Assembly (NCBI GenBank): GCA_900540985.1
Contig: UQIC01000045.1
Location: 1 to 16,342, forward strand
Source of the DNA: an uncultured Collinsella sp.
GTDB lineage: Bacteria; Actinomycetota; Coriobacteriia; Coriobacteriales; Coriobacteriaceae
Reading direction: 5' to 3'
Length of the DNA: 16,342 nucleotides
Below, one piece after another: positions 6,526 to 13,375 of this stretch. Below the pieces are notes generated by a model that saw nothing but the letters and a program-made list of their open reading frames with translations, did no database searches and was not told where the DNA came from. Positions within the stretch are counted from its first letter, which is position 1; every line of letters begins with the position of its first letter. The position numbers and the translations under genes were made by a program.

Positions 6526-7259
6526 AACCTATTGCACACATACATACCGACCTGCCGCAGAAATTCGGCATTCCGCGCAACAGCTTTTTGGCGCCCCATC
6601 TGCAGGGACGCATCGTCTTTGAGCAGGAATTTGCCTCCAATGCGGCGGTTGAGGGTCTGGACTCCTTCTCTCACCTATGGCTGCTGTGGCGTTTTGAAAA
6701 CGGCACACCCGGCGGCACGGCTAAGGATATTGCCGTCGACGCTAAAACGCAGGACAGGTCCGGCACCAACGCAAAATGGTCGAAAACCGTGCGCCCGCCG
6801 CGTCTGGGCGGAGCCGAGCGCGTGGGAGTGTTTGCCACGCGCAGTCCGTTTCGCCCTAATCCCATCGGGCTTACCTGTGTCAAGCTCGACCGCGTGGAGC
6901 TTACCGACGATGGCCCCATCATTTATGTGCTGGGGGCCGACCTGCGCGACGGCACGCCCATCTACGACATTAAACCCTATATTCCGTTCGCGGATTGCCA
7001 CCCGGATGCGACCGGCGGCTGGATTGAGGATGCTCCGTGGCAAGAGCTCGATGTTGAGTTTCCGCAGGCGCTGCAAGACACAGTTCCAAGCGCAAAGCTC
7101 CCCGGTTTGATAGAGGTGCTCCGCCAAGATCCGCGCCGCGCGGGCAGCAAGCACGAGCCAAACCGCGCCTATCATCTGGCCTTCGCCGGACTCGACATAT
7201 CTTTTACGGTCGATAAAACCCAGCTAACCGTAGTCGCCGTCAACGACGCGCGAGACTAA
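6522..7259 (+). CDS. tsaA: tRNA (N6-threonylcarbamoyladenosine37-N6)-methyltransferase TrmO/TsaA
   Basis: This 245-residue protein belongs to the TsaA/YaeB/TrmO beta-barrel family, which uses S-adenosylmethionine to methylate t6A37 in certain threonine tRNAs. Recognisable segments are the opening PIAHIHTDLPQKFGIPRNS, LDSFSHLWLLWRF, the signature RSPFRPNPIGLT at 107-118, and YDIKPYIPFADC; the C-terminal DPRR segment is also typical. The start at ATG 6522 is preferred over ATG 6513 because 6513 lies within the TACAAT -10 box, and because transcription is predicted to begin at about 6521-6522, making the mRNA leaderless. It is divergent from the XRE/TipAS-like regulator and followed 112 nt later by the MalY-like gene. 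Confidence 0.92.
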   Translation: MEPIAHIHTDLPQKFGIPRNSFLAPHLQGRIVFEQEFASNAAVEGLDSFSHLWLLWRFENGTPGGTAKDIAVDAKTQDRSGTNAKWSKTVRPPRLGGAERVGVFATRSPFRPNPIGLTCVKLDRVELTDDGPIIYVLGADLRDGTPIYDIKPYIPFADCHPDATGGWIEDAPWQELDVEFPQALQDTVPSAKLPGLIEVLRQDPRRAGSKHEPNRAYHLAFAGLDISFTVDKTQLTVVAVNDARD

Positions 7260-7371
7260 CCAACCATTCGCCCGCACCCGTCAAATTAAGCGCCAAACCC
7301 CATGCCAAAATCGCCCACGCTGGTGGACAATAACGCCTACCAAAACAATCCACTTTGCATGGGGGCTCAGC

Positions 7372-8586
7372 ATGAAATACGACTTTAGCTCGCTTATCGA
7401 CCGCCACGGCATGGACTCCATCGCCGTTGACTCCTGGGGCGAGATCCCCGGTATGGCTCCGAACGCACCCGACGAGGGCTTCGACCGCATTCCCATGTGG
7501 GTGGCGGACATGAACTTCGCTACGGTGCCCACGGTCCAGGAGCACATCATTCAGCGCGCCCAGCACCCCATGTTTGGCTACTTTAACCCGCGCACCGAGT
7601 ACTTCGACCGCATCATCGAATGGCAGAGCCGCCGTAATGGCGTCGAGGGCCTGGCACCGGAGCATATCGGCTACGAAAACGGCGTGCTGGGCGGTGTCGT
7701 GTCGACGCTGCGCGCGTATGTCCAGCCGGGCGATGCGGTGCTGGTCCACAGCCCCACCTACATCGGCTTTACCAAGTCCATTGAGGCCGCGGGCTATCGC
7801 ATTGTCCATAGCCCGCTTAAGCTCGACGACCAGGGCGTGTGGCGCATGGACTTTGAGGACATGGAGTATAAGCTCGCCCAAAACCACATCCATGCCGCGG
7901 TATTCTGCTCGCCGCACAATCCTTGCGGCCGCGTGTGGGAGCGTGACGAGATCGAGCGCGCCATGGACATTTATCGCCAGCACGATTGCGTGGTGATCTC
8001 GGACGAGATTTGGTCCGATATCATCCTGCCGGGACACAAGCATATCCCGACGCAGTCGGTGAGCGAGGATGCCCGCATGCGCACGGTTGCCCTCTATGCG
8101 CCGAGCAAGACGTTCAACCTAGCGGGCCTGGTCGGCAGCTACCACATCATCTATAACGAGACGCTGCGCGACCGCGTGTGCGCCGTGTCCAACAAGACTC
8201 ACTACAACGAGATGAATGTCCTCTCCATGCATGCGCTTATCGGTGCCTACCAGCCGCAGGGCTACGAGTGGGTGGACGAGCTCAACCAGGTGCTTGCCGG
8301 CAATATCGAGTACTTCTGCGATTACGTGGACGAGCATTTTGAGGGCGTGTCCTATTCGCGTCCGCAGGGCACGTACATGGTGTTTCTGGACTGCACCGAG
8401 TGGTGCCGCGAGCATGGCCGCGATATTCAGTGGTTACTCGACGAGGGGGCGCGCGTGGGCGTGGGGTATCAGGACGGCCGCCCGTTCTACGGGCCCTGCC
8501 ACATTCGCGTGAATCTTGCGCTGCCGCTTTCGCGCGTAAGGGAAGCGTGCGACCGCCTGGACCGCTACGTTTTTAATGCGCGGTAA
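7372..8586 (+). CDS. MalY/PatB family PLP-dependent cystathionine beta-lyase (class I/II aminotransferase fold)
   Basis: This 404-residue enzyme has the standard length of the family. The N-terminal IPMWVADMNFATVPTVQEHI segment is characteristic of MalY/PatB. The active-site residues can be placed: Asn183 in SPHNPCGR, Asp211 in SDEIWSDI, the PLP Schiff-base Lys246 in APSKTFNLAGL, and Arg379 in CHIRVNLALP for the substrate carboxylate. Members cleave the C-S bond of cystathionine or cysteine conjugates, yielding pyruvate, ammonia and a thiol; MalY of E. coli also modulates maltose regulation, for which there is no contextual support here. ATG 7372 has a weak GGGGG ribosome binding site. It may be read with tsaA or from its own promoter in the 112-nt gap. 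Confidence 0.9.
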   Translation: MKYDFSSLIDRHGMDSIAVDSWGEIPGMAPNAPDEGFDRIPMWVADMNFATVPTVQEHIIQRAQHPMFGYFNPRTEYFDRIIEWQSRRNGVEGLAPEHIGYENGVLGGVVSTLRAYVQPGDAVLVHSPTYIGFTKSIEAAGYRIVHSPLKLDDQGVWRMDFEDMEYKLAQNHIHAAVFCSPHNPCGRVWERDEIERAMDIYRQHDCVVISDEIWSDIILPGHKHIPTQSVSEDARMRTVALYAPSKTFNLAGLVGSYHIIYNETLRDRVCAVSNKTHYNEMNVLSMHALIGAYQPQGYEWVDELNQVLAGNIEYFCDYVDEHFEGVSYSRPQGTYMVFLDCTEWCREHGRDIQWLLDEGARVGVGYQDGRPFYGPCHIRVNLALPLSRVREACDRLDRYVFNAR

Positions 8587-8596
8587 GTGTGCGCTG

Positions 8597-8638
8597 CATG
8601 CGGGGCCTTCTGCCAAGTCGGCTGGAAGGCCCCGCATG
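8597..8638. terminator. 14-bp hairpin between convergent genes
   Basis: CATGCGGGGCCTTC (8597-8610) pairs perfectly with GAAGGCCCCGCATG (8625-8638) around a 14-nt loop, 11 nt past the MalY-like stop. No T-run follows on either strand, so intrinsic termination would be atypical; position and symmetry suggest a bidirectional transcription stop or an mRNA 3'-end stabiliser. Confidence 0.6.
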
Positions 8639-8681
8639 GTAAGGCATCTGTAACCATTGGGCACAGACCTGCTGCGGAGGT

Positions 8682-9161
8682 TTATTTTTCTTGAATCTGC
8701 TTACCGCAAAGATGCTCAATCGAAATCTCGTAGAGCTGGACGCCCTTGATGTCTTTGGCGATTTCCTCTTCGACTTCTTCGGCAGAAGGGTAGTACTTAA
8801 GGGCGAGCTGGCGGACTTTGTCCTCGATAAACGCGGGGGTGTCATTCGCCAGGCGACAACGGCCAAAGACGACGGTGCTCATAACGTAGGGGGCCCAGTC
8901 GCCGTCCTGGTACCACTCGTTGCCGTATACGGTAAAGCAGACCTTGTCATCGCGCTTGAGTGCGTCGACCTTGTGGCCGGCTTTGGCGCCATGGAAATAG
9001 ATCTTGTCGTGCTCGGCGTCAAAGAAGTAGTTGACGGGAATGGCGTACGGGTAGCCATCGTCGCCGTTGACGGCAAAGACGCCGCGCTTGCAGGTGGCGA
9101 GCAGTTTGCGCGCTTCCTCGTCGGTGATAGCGCGTTTCTTTCGACGTAAGGGCCTAAACAT
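8682..9161 (-). CDS. Pyridoxamine 5'-phosphate oxidase-fold flavoprotein (NimA-like)
   Basis: This 159-residue protein has the split-barrel flavin-binding fold. ITDEEARKLLATCKRGVFAVNGDDGYPYAIPVNYFF and KIYFHGAKAGHKVDALKRDDKVCFTVYG are the two segments that define the NimA/PNPOx-like group; the first covers the FMN and subunit contacts and the second the HGA.GHK phosphate-binding loop. Members bind FMN or related cofactors; some are linked to 5-nitroimidazole resistance, but the real substrate here is unknown. The start at 9161 is chosen because AAGGAAG lies about 6 nt upstream; an earlier in-frame start at 9200 would overlap no ribosome binding site. It lies 42 nt after the hybrid kinase gene on the same strand and may be cotranscribed with it. 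Confidence 0.85.
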   Translation of the reverse strand: MFRPLRRKKRAITDEEARKLLATCKRGVFAVNGDDGYPYAIPVNYFFDAEHDKIYFHGAKAGHKVDALKRDDKVCFTVYGNEWYQDGDWAPYVMSTVVFGRCRLANDTPAFIEDKVRQLALKYYPSAEEVEEEIAKDIKGVQLYEISIEHLCGKQIQEK

Positions 9162-9203
9162 CGTTGGCTTCCTTTCTGGTCGTGCGTAGTGGTTGAGCAC
9201 AAA

Positions 9204-11996
9204 CTATAGCGAAATGGATCCGTTTTTCTTGATGCGGGCGAGTATGTTTTTGAGCTTGTTAAAGTCGAGCGGTTTGGACAGATGGGCGTTCATGCCGGCA
9301 TCGTGTGCCGCCTGGGCGTCTTCGGCAAAGGCGTTGGCGGTGAGCGCGATGATGGGGATATCGGCTGCATCGACCTTCTCGCTCAGACGAATCGCGCGGG
9401 TTGCCTCGTAGCCGTCCATGTCCGGCATCATAATGTCCATCAGGATCGCGTTGAAGCTGCCGGCGGGATGCGATAGGTACAGATCGACGACTTCGTTGCC
9501 GTTGGCGGCGCGGGTGACCACGACGCCCTCGGATTCTAACAGCGCCTGGGCAATCTCGGCATTCAATTCGTTGTCTTCGGCGAGCAGCACGTTCATGTTG
9601 GCGAGTGAGCAGTCGAGCGCCCTCTCGACCGTATCCGTCCGCGCCCGGGGGTTCTTGTCGATATCGAGCGGAATTTTCACGTAGAACGTGGTGCCCACAT
9701 GGAGTTCGCTGGTGACTTCGATGGTGCCGCCCATCAGTTCAATAAGCGACTTGACGATTGGCATGCCCATGCCGGTTCCTTGGAACTTGCTGCGCGCATC
9801 GTCACCTTCTTGGGCAAACGGCTCATAGATATGCTTTAAAAACTCGGGAGCCATGCCAATGCCGGTATCCGAAACGCTAAAGCAAAAGAGCGCGCGCCCG
9901 TTATCGAGTGGCTTGGTCTTTGAGCTAAAGGTGACGGAGCCGCCGTGCTTGTTGTACTTAATGCTGTTGTCTAACAGGTTGATCATGATCTGTCGGATAT
10001 GGGTGGGACTGCCGATCATGTATGGCCCCGTGGCGTACGGCAGACTATTGTCCTGCATTGTGATGCCGTTACTGGACGCGCGGAGCTTGCACAGCACTAG
10101 CGTATCGTCACAGAGCTCTTTGAGGTTAAAAGGCGCATGCTCCAGTGTTAGCTTGCGGTCTTCGATTTTGCCCATCTCGAGGATGTCGTTGATCAGCGAG
10201 AGCAGGTGATTGGCGGCAACGCGCGCCTTGGCACGGCTCTCGCGGGCGACTTGCATATCGCCTTCCTTCAATTCCTCGATCTCGATAAGGCCCAGGATAC
10301 CGTTGAGCGGCGTACGGATGTCGTGGCTCATGCGCGTGAGGAATGCCGTCTTAGCGGCGTTGGCGGCATCGGCTTTTTTGCGCTCGGTTCGAGCGCGCAC
10401 GAGCGCCCAGATGAGCAGGACGATGCCGACCGACAACATACCGATGAGGGTAGCTGCAATGGCGGTGCGGTTGCGATAAAGGAATTGAAGCGTGTTGGAT
10501 TCCTGGGCCGTGTACGACGTGGAGGAGAAATTGCTTGCGGAGAGCGATTCTCCGGCATTGATGATGCCCTTGTTGATGATTCCCAACAGCTCGGGTTTTC
10601 CGCGCGAAATCCAGCACGAGAGCTCACAGGTGTCAGGGAGCTCGGTCGTCTCGCAGTCCTCGAGATCGTAACGGTCACCGATGGTTTTTACGCGTGAACT
10701 GGGAGCGACGATGCAGTGCGCCGTTCCCTTCCTGAGGGCGTCGAACGCTTCATCGTCGGATTGGTATTCGGTTACGGTCGCTGTGGGGAACAGACTTTCA
10801 AGTACATTTTGGTTGACAAACGATGATTTGGTACAGGCGATGTTCTGAAGGTCTTTGTTCAGGTTGCTTCCGGTGTGGATGGCGGTGAGGGATGTGGTCC
10901 CCAACGATATCGACTGCACAACGCCTGTTTGCTCGGCAAACCAGTAATCTCGGTATACCGGCAGCGCAACGTCTATGCTTTCCTTTGACATCATCTTGTA
11001 GCTATCAAAGGCGACGGTTTTGACCGTAATGCCAAATTTATCGTGTAGCGTCGTCGCAAGCGATGCGAGCGAGCCTTCCATTTCGCCGTCTTCGTTCTCG
11101 TTGCAGTAGGGGAGTTTGCCCGTAATGTAGCCGAGCGTGATGGTGTTGTTGTTCGCCTTGAGCCAGGAACGTTCGGGGCCGTTGAGCGATGATGAGCCGC
11201 TGTTTTGGGTCGAGTAGTGAGATTTTACTTCGTCGTTATAGCGTGGGTTGACGCGGGCGATTGCCGTCATGGCAGCATTGATGTCGTCCATCAGGTCGGG
11301 GCGGCTTTTGGGAACGGCAAAGTAGTAGTCGTTCGAACCAATGTAGAACATGGGGGAGGCATTGGGCGACGAGATTGTGTCGTTCATGATGACGGCATCG
11401 ACTTCGTCGTTTGCGAGCGCGTCAAAGAGATCGGATCCTCCGTCATACTCCTTGTATGTGCAGGCGATTCCTTCGCTGGCGAGCCATTGCTGGCCAACGA
11501 AGGTTTGCATGACGTCGGGGTTGCAACCGATAGTGAGACCCTGGAGTGCTTGAGGGTCACCCTTTGCAAGGTCGTCACGGTCGGGCCTGGCGTAGATGTA
11601 GTAGCGCTCGGTGCCCTCGGGGTTCGAGGAAAAGAGCAGCTTTTGGGCACGTTCCTCGGAGTAGGAGATGTTGGGCATGAGGTCGATCTCGCCTGCCTCG
11701 AGCATGTCCATAAGCTCGGTGAAGGTGCCGGAGACGTATTCGTACCGCCAGCCGGACGTGTAGTACGACAGGGTCTGGAGGTACTCGTAACCCCATCCCG
11801 AGAGACGCTCGCCGGGGGTGCCGTCCTGGAAGCCCTCGTTGCTGACGAGCCAGCCGACGCGGACCGTCTTGACTTGCTGATCGGTATTGGCGGCATAGGC
11901 GGGGGCGGGCATGATGGTGCTCAGTACGGCGAGCGCGGCAAGCGCGACGGCCAGGGTGCGATATATAACTGAACGAAGGACAGCGGCAGCTCTCAC
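9204..11996 (-). CDS. Hybrid sensor histidine kinase with two periplasmic-binding-protein-like sensor domains
   Basis: The 930-residue protein begins with a signal peptide (cleavage likely after AYA at 33-35). Two SBP_bac_3-like domains follow at about 42-265 (VRVGWLVSNEGF, DLMPNISYSEERA) and 284-490 (ITLGYITGKLPY, IDVALPVYRDYW), then a membrane helix near 511-533. The cytoplasmic part has HisKA with His558 in FLTRMSHDIRTPLNG, HATPase motifs N-box LLDNSIKYN, DTGIG (710-714) and GTGMG (740-744), and a receiver domain with Glu807-Asp808, phospho-acceptor Asp854 and Lys908. The architecture is like BvgS/EvgS but without HPt. GTG 11996 is preferred over TTG 12002 because AGGA is 6 nt upstream of it. 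No cognate output regulator is nearby. The ligand is probably a small solute such as an amino acid, by inference from the domain family. Confidence 0.92.
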   Translation of the reverse strand: MRAAAVLRSVIYRTLAVALAALAVLSTIMPAPAYAANTDQQVKTVRVGWLVSNEGFQDGTPGERLSGWGYEYLQTLSYYTSGWRYEYVSGTFTELMDMLEAGEIDLMPNISYSEERAQKLLFSSNPEGTERYYIYARPDRDDLAKGDPQALQGLTIGCNPDVMQTFVGQQWLASEGIACTYKEYDGGSDLFDALANDEVDAVIMNDTISSPNASPMFYIGSNDYYFAVPKSRPDLMDDINAAMTAIARVNPRYNDEVKSHYSTQNSGSSSLNGPERSWLKANNNTITLGYITGKLPYCNENEDGEMEGSLASLATTLHDKFGITVKTVAFDSYKMMSKESIDVALPVYRDYWFAEQTGVVQSISLGTTSLTAIHTGSNLNKDLQNIACTKSSFVNQNVLESLFPTATVTEYQSDDEAFDALRKGTAHCIVAPSSRVKTIGDRYDLEDCETTELPDTCELSCWISRGKPELLGIINKGIINAGESLSASNFSSTSYTAQESNTLQFLYRNRTAIAATLIGMLSVGIVLLIWALVRARTERKKADAANAAKTAFLTRMSHDIRTPLNGILGLIEIEELKEGDMQVARESRAKARVAANHLLSLINDILEMGKIEDRKLTLEHAPFNLKELCDDTLVLCKLRASSNGITMQDNSLPYATGPYMIGSPTHIRQIMINLLDNSIKYNKHGGSVTFSSKTKPLDNGRALFCFSVSDTGIGMAPEFLKHIYEPFAQEGDDARSKFQGTGMGMPIVKSLIELMGGTIEVTSELHVGTTFYVKIPLDIDKNPRARTDTVERALDCSLANMNVLLAEDNELNAEIAQALLESEGVVVTRAANGNEVVDLYLSHPAGSFNAILMDIMMPDMDGYEATRAIRLSEKVDAADIPIIALTANAFAEDAQAAHDAGMNAHLSKPLDFNKLKNILARIKKNGSISL

Positions 11997-12002
11997 ATGC
12001 AA

Positions 12003-12008
12003 TCCTAA
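12003..12008 (-). promoter_or_regulatory. Ribosome binding site deciding the hybrid kinase start
   Basis: TTAGGA on the minus strand ends 6 nt before GTG 11996 and directly abuts TTG 12002. The spacing supports GTG as the initiation codon. Confidence 0.55.
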
Positions 12009-12089
12009 CGAATCGAGACATTACCGCATAAGGATACCAGCTCAGCCTGCCCAGCCGGCAGCTGCACCGCTAAACGGTCCCGCCCGGCA

Positions 12090-12186
12090 GTCATCGGGGA
12101 CGTTCTTAAACGACTGGTCATTGGGGACGTTCTTGTTTGACTAGTCATTTAAGAACGTCCCCAATGACTAGTTCCCAATGACTAGT
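12090..12186. repeat. Intergenic tandem/inverted-repeat element (GGGGACGTTCTT family), copy 2
   Basis: Three 27-nt units start with GTCAT at 12090, 12117 and 12144. The first two have GGGGACGTTCTT in direct orientation; the third carries AAGAACGTCCCC, so that 12117-12134 and 12151-12168 form a perfect 18-bp inverted repeat around GACTAGTC. A truncated unit CCCAATGACTAGT follows at 12174-12186. It occupies the divergent spacer between the hybrid kinase and the potassium channel. It shares the design and sequence of the element at 5087-5142, with one extra direct unit. Nothing in the spacer encodes a transposase. Confidence 0.85.
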
Positions 12187-12254
12187 TTCGTTTGCGGGGG
12201 AGGCGTGGGACAATACCGAGCGAACGAGATTGGGCGTCTGGGAAAGGGGTCGCG

Positions 12255-12680
12255 ATGAACAGGTTGAGGACGCTTGCCGATGTGCTGCGACAGGCTGGCT
12301 TTGCGCGCATCACGGGCCTGTTTCTAATCTTTTACCTGCTGTGCTCGACTGCCGTCTGGCTGTCCGAGCCCACGTCCCTTACGTTTGGCGACGGTCTCTG
12401 GTTTAGCTTTGAGACGGTCTCGACCATCGGCTTTGGTGACATTCCTGCCGAGACACCGGTTGCCCGCGCCATTACCGTCATTCTGAGCGTCATCAGCATC
12501 TTCTACATCGCCATGCTCACGGGCGTGGCGGTGAACTACTGCAATACGCTTATCAAGCTGCGCCAAAAGGACACCATGGCGCGCTTTATGGACGATCTTG
12601 AGCATTTGGAAGAGCTCGATTGTGACGAGCTCGCCGATCTTTCGCGTCGCGTGCGCGAGTATCGTCGACGCCAGCGCTAA
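12255..12680 (+). CDS. Two-TM potassium channel family protein
   Basis: This 141-residue protein contains a first helix at about 17-37, the pore loop DGLWFSFETVSTIGFGD with selectivity-filter residues TIGFGD at 57-62, a second helix at about 67-95, and a short charged cytoplasmic tail rich in Glu, Asp and Arg. This is the Ion_trans_2 (KcsA-like) layout; the TxGFGD filter is the usual potassium-selective type. There is no RCK/TrkA domain, so gating is probably not by nucleotide binding. ATG 12255 has AAAGGGG about 6 nt upstream; a longer in-frame start at TTG 12192 lacks a ribosome binding site. The LOG-family gene follows after 36 nt. Confidence 0.9.
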   Translation: MNRLRTLADVLRQAGFARITGLFLIFYLLCSTAVWLSEPTSLTFGDGLWFSFETVSTIGFGDIPAETPVARAITVILSVISIFYIAMLTGVAVNYCNTLIKLRQKDTMARFMDDLEHLEELDCDELADLSRRVREYRRRQR

Positions 12681-12716
12681 GACGAACGTCGTGCGCCACA
12701 ACAAGGGGGACCAAAT

Positions 12717-13250
12717 ATGAATATCACCGTGTATCTGGGTGCCAGTGCCGGCAATGATCCGGCGTTTCTGCCCGCGGTGCAGGAGCTCGGCACGTGGATT
12801 GGCACCAACGGCCACGCGCTGGTATACGGCGGGTCCAAGTCGGGCCTGATGGGCGCGCTCGCCGATAGCGTGCTCGATGCTGGCGGACATGTGACGGGTG
12901 TGGAGCCGAGCTTTTTTATCGAGGCCGAGTTTCAACATGACGGTATCGACGACCTTATCGTGACGAGCGATATGGCCGAGCGCAAGGCCAAGATGATTGA
13001 GCTCGGCGATGCGTTCATCGCCTTTCCCGGTGGGACGGGCACGCTCGAGGAGATTGCCGAGGTCATGTCTGCGGTGTCGTTGGGGCACCTGAGTGCTCCG
13101 TGCATCCTGTATAACCTGGACGGTTACTACAACGACCTCAAGGCGCTGCTCGGGCACATGATCGATAAGGGTTTATCGAGCCCGCAGCGCCAGCAAGGCA
13201 TTTACTTTGCCGACGATTTGCGCGAGATTGCCTCGATTATCAACGGATAA
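12717..13250 (+). CDS. LOG family protein (TIGR00730-type Rossmann fold)
   Basis: The 177-residue protein has the lysine-decarboxylase-like Rossmann fold of the LOG family. The opening MNITVYLGASAGNDP, the GGSKSGLMGALADSVL nucleotide-binding region, the ERKAKMIELGDAF helix, and the signature PGGTGTLEE at 104-112 are all present. LOG proteins cleave the ribose-phosphate bond of nucleoside 5'-monophosphates, in plants and some bacteria releasing free cytokinin bases. In gut bacteria the true substrate is unsettled; a general nucleotide phosphoribohydrolase role is the safer reading. ATG 12717 has AAGGGGGA 7 nt upstream. It is probably cotranscribed with the potassium channel. Confidence 0.9.
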   Translation: MNITVYLGASAGNDPAFLPAVQELGTWIGTNGHALVYGGSKSGLMGALADSVLDAGGHVTGVEPSFFIEAEFQHDGIDDLIVTSDMAERKAKMIELGDAFIAFPGGTGTLEEIAEVMSAVSLGHLSAPCILYNLDGYYNDLKALLGHMIDKGLSSPQRQQGIYFADDLREIASIING

Positions 13251-13330
13251 GTCTTGAGCCTGCCCCACAATGGCTCCCAATGGTGCCGTTTGCAGCGCAG
13301 ACGGTTGGCTCGTTCGAGCAACGCTCGCTC

Positions 13331-13336
13331 TACAAT
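13331..13336 (+). promoter_or_regulatory. Candidate -10 element before the CLC gene
   Basis: TACAAT lies 39 nt upstream of the CLC start in a 125-nt gap, so transcription could begin near 13343 with a 33-nt leader carrying GGGAGG. The nearest -35-like hexamer, TTGGCT at 13305-13310, is 20 nt away, longer than optimal. Confidence 0.35.
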
Positions 13337-13375
13337 AAAACGTATCTATGTCGACTTTAACCGCGGGAGGACCCG

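Noticed and set aside
11205..11972. A 255-residue plus-strand open frame
   Set aside because: It is antisense to the signal-peptide and first binding domain of the hybrid kinase, which has clear family motifs; this frame has none.
12090..12186. 27-nt periodic repeats read as a small CRISPR array
   Set aside because: There are no unique spacers: the whole period is repeat, one unit is inverted, and no cas gene is near.
12209..12214. GACAAT as a -10 box for the potassium channel gene
   Set aside because: It is a plausible hexamer, but no good -35 lies 16-18 nt upstream and the adjacent repeat element confuses the region, so it was not listed as a promoter.
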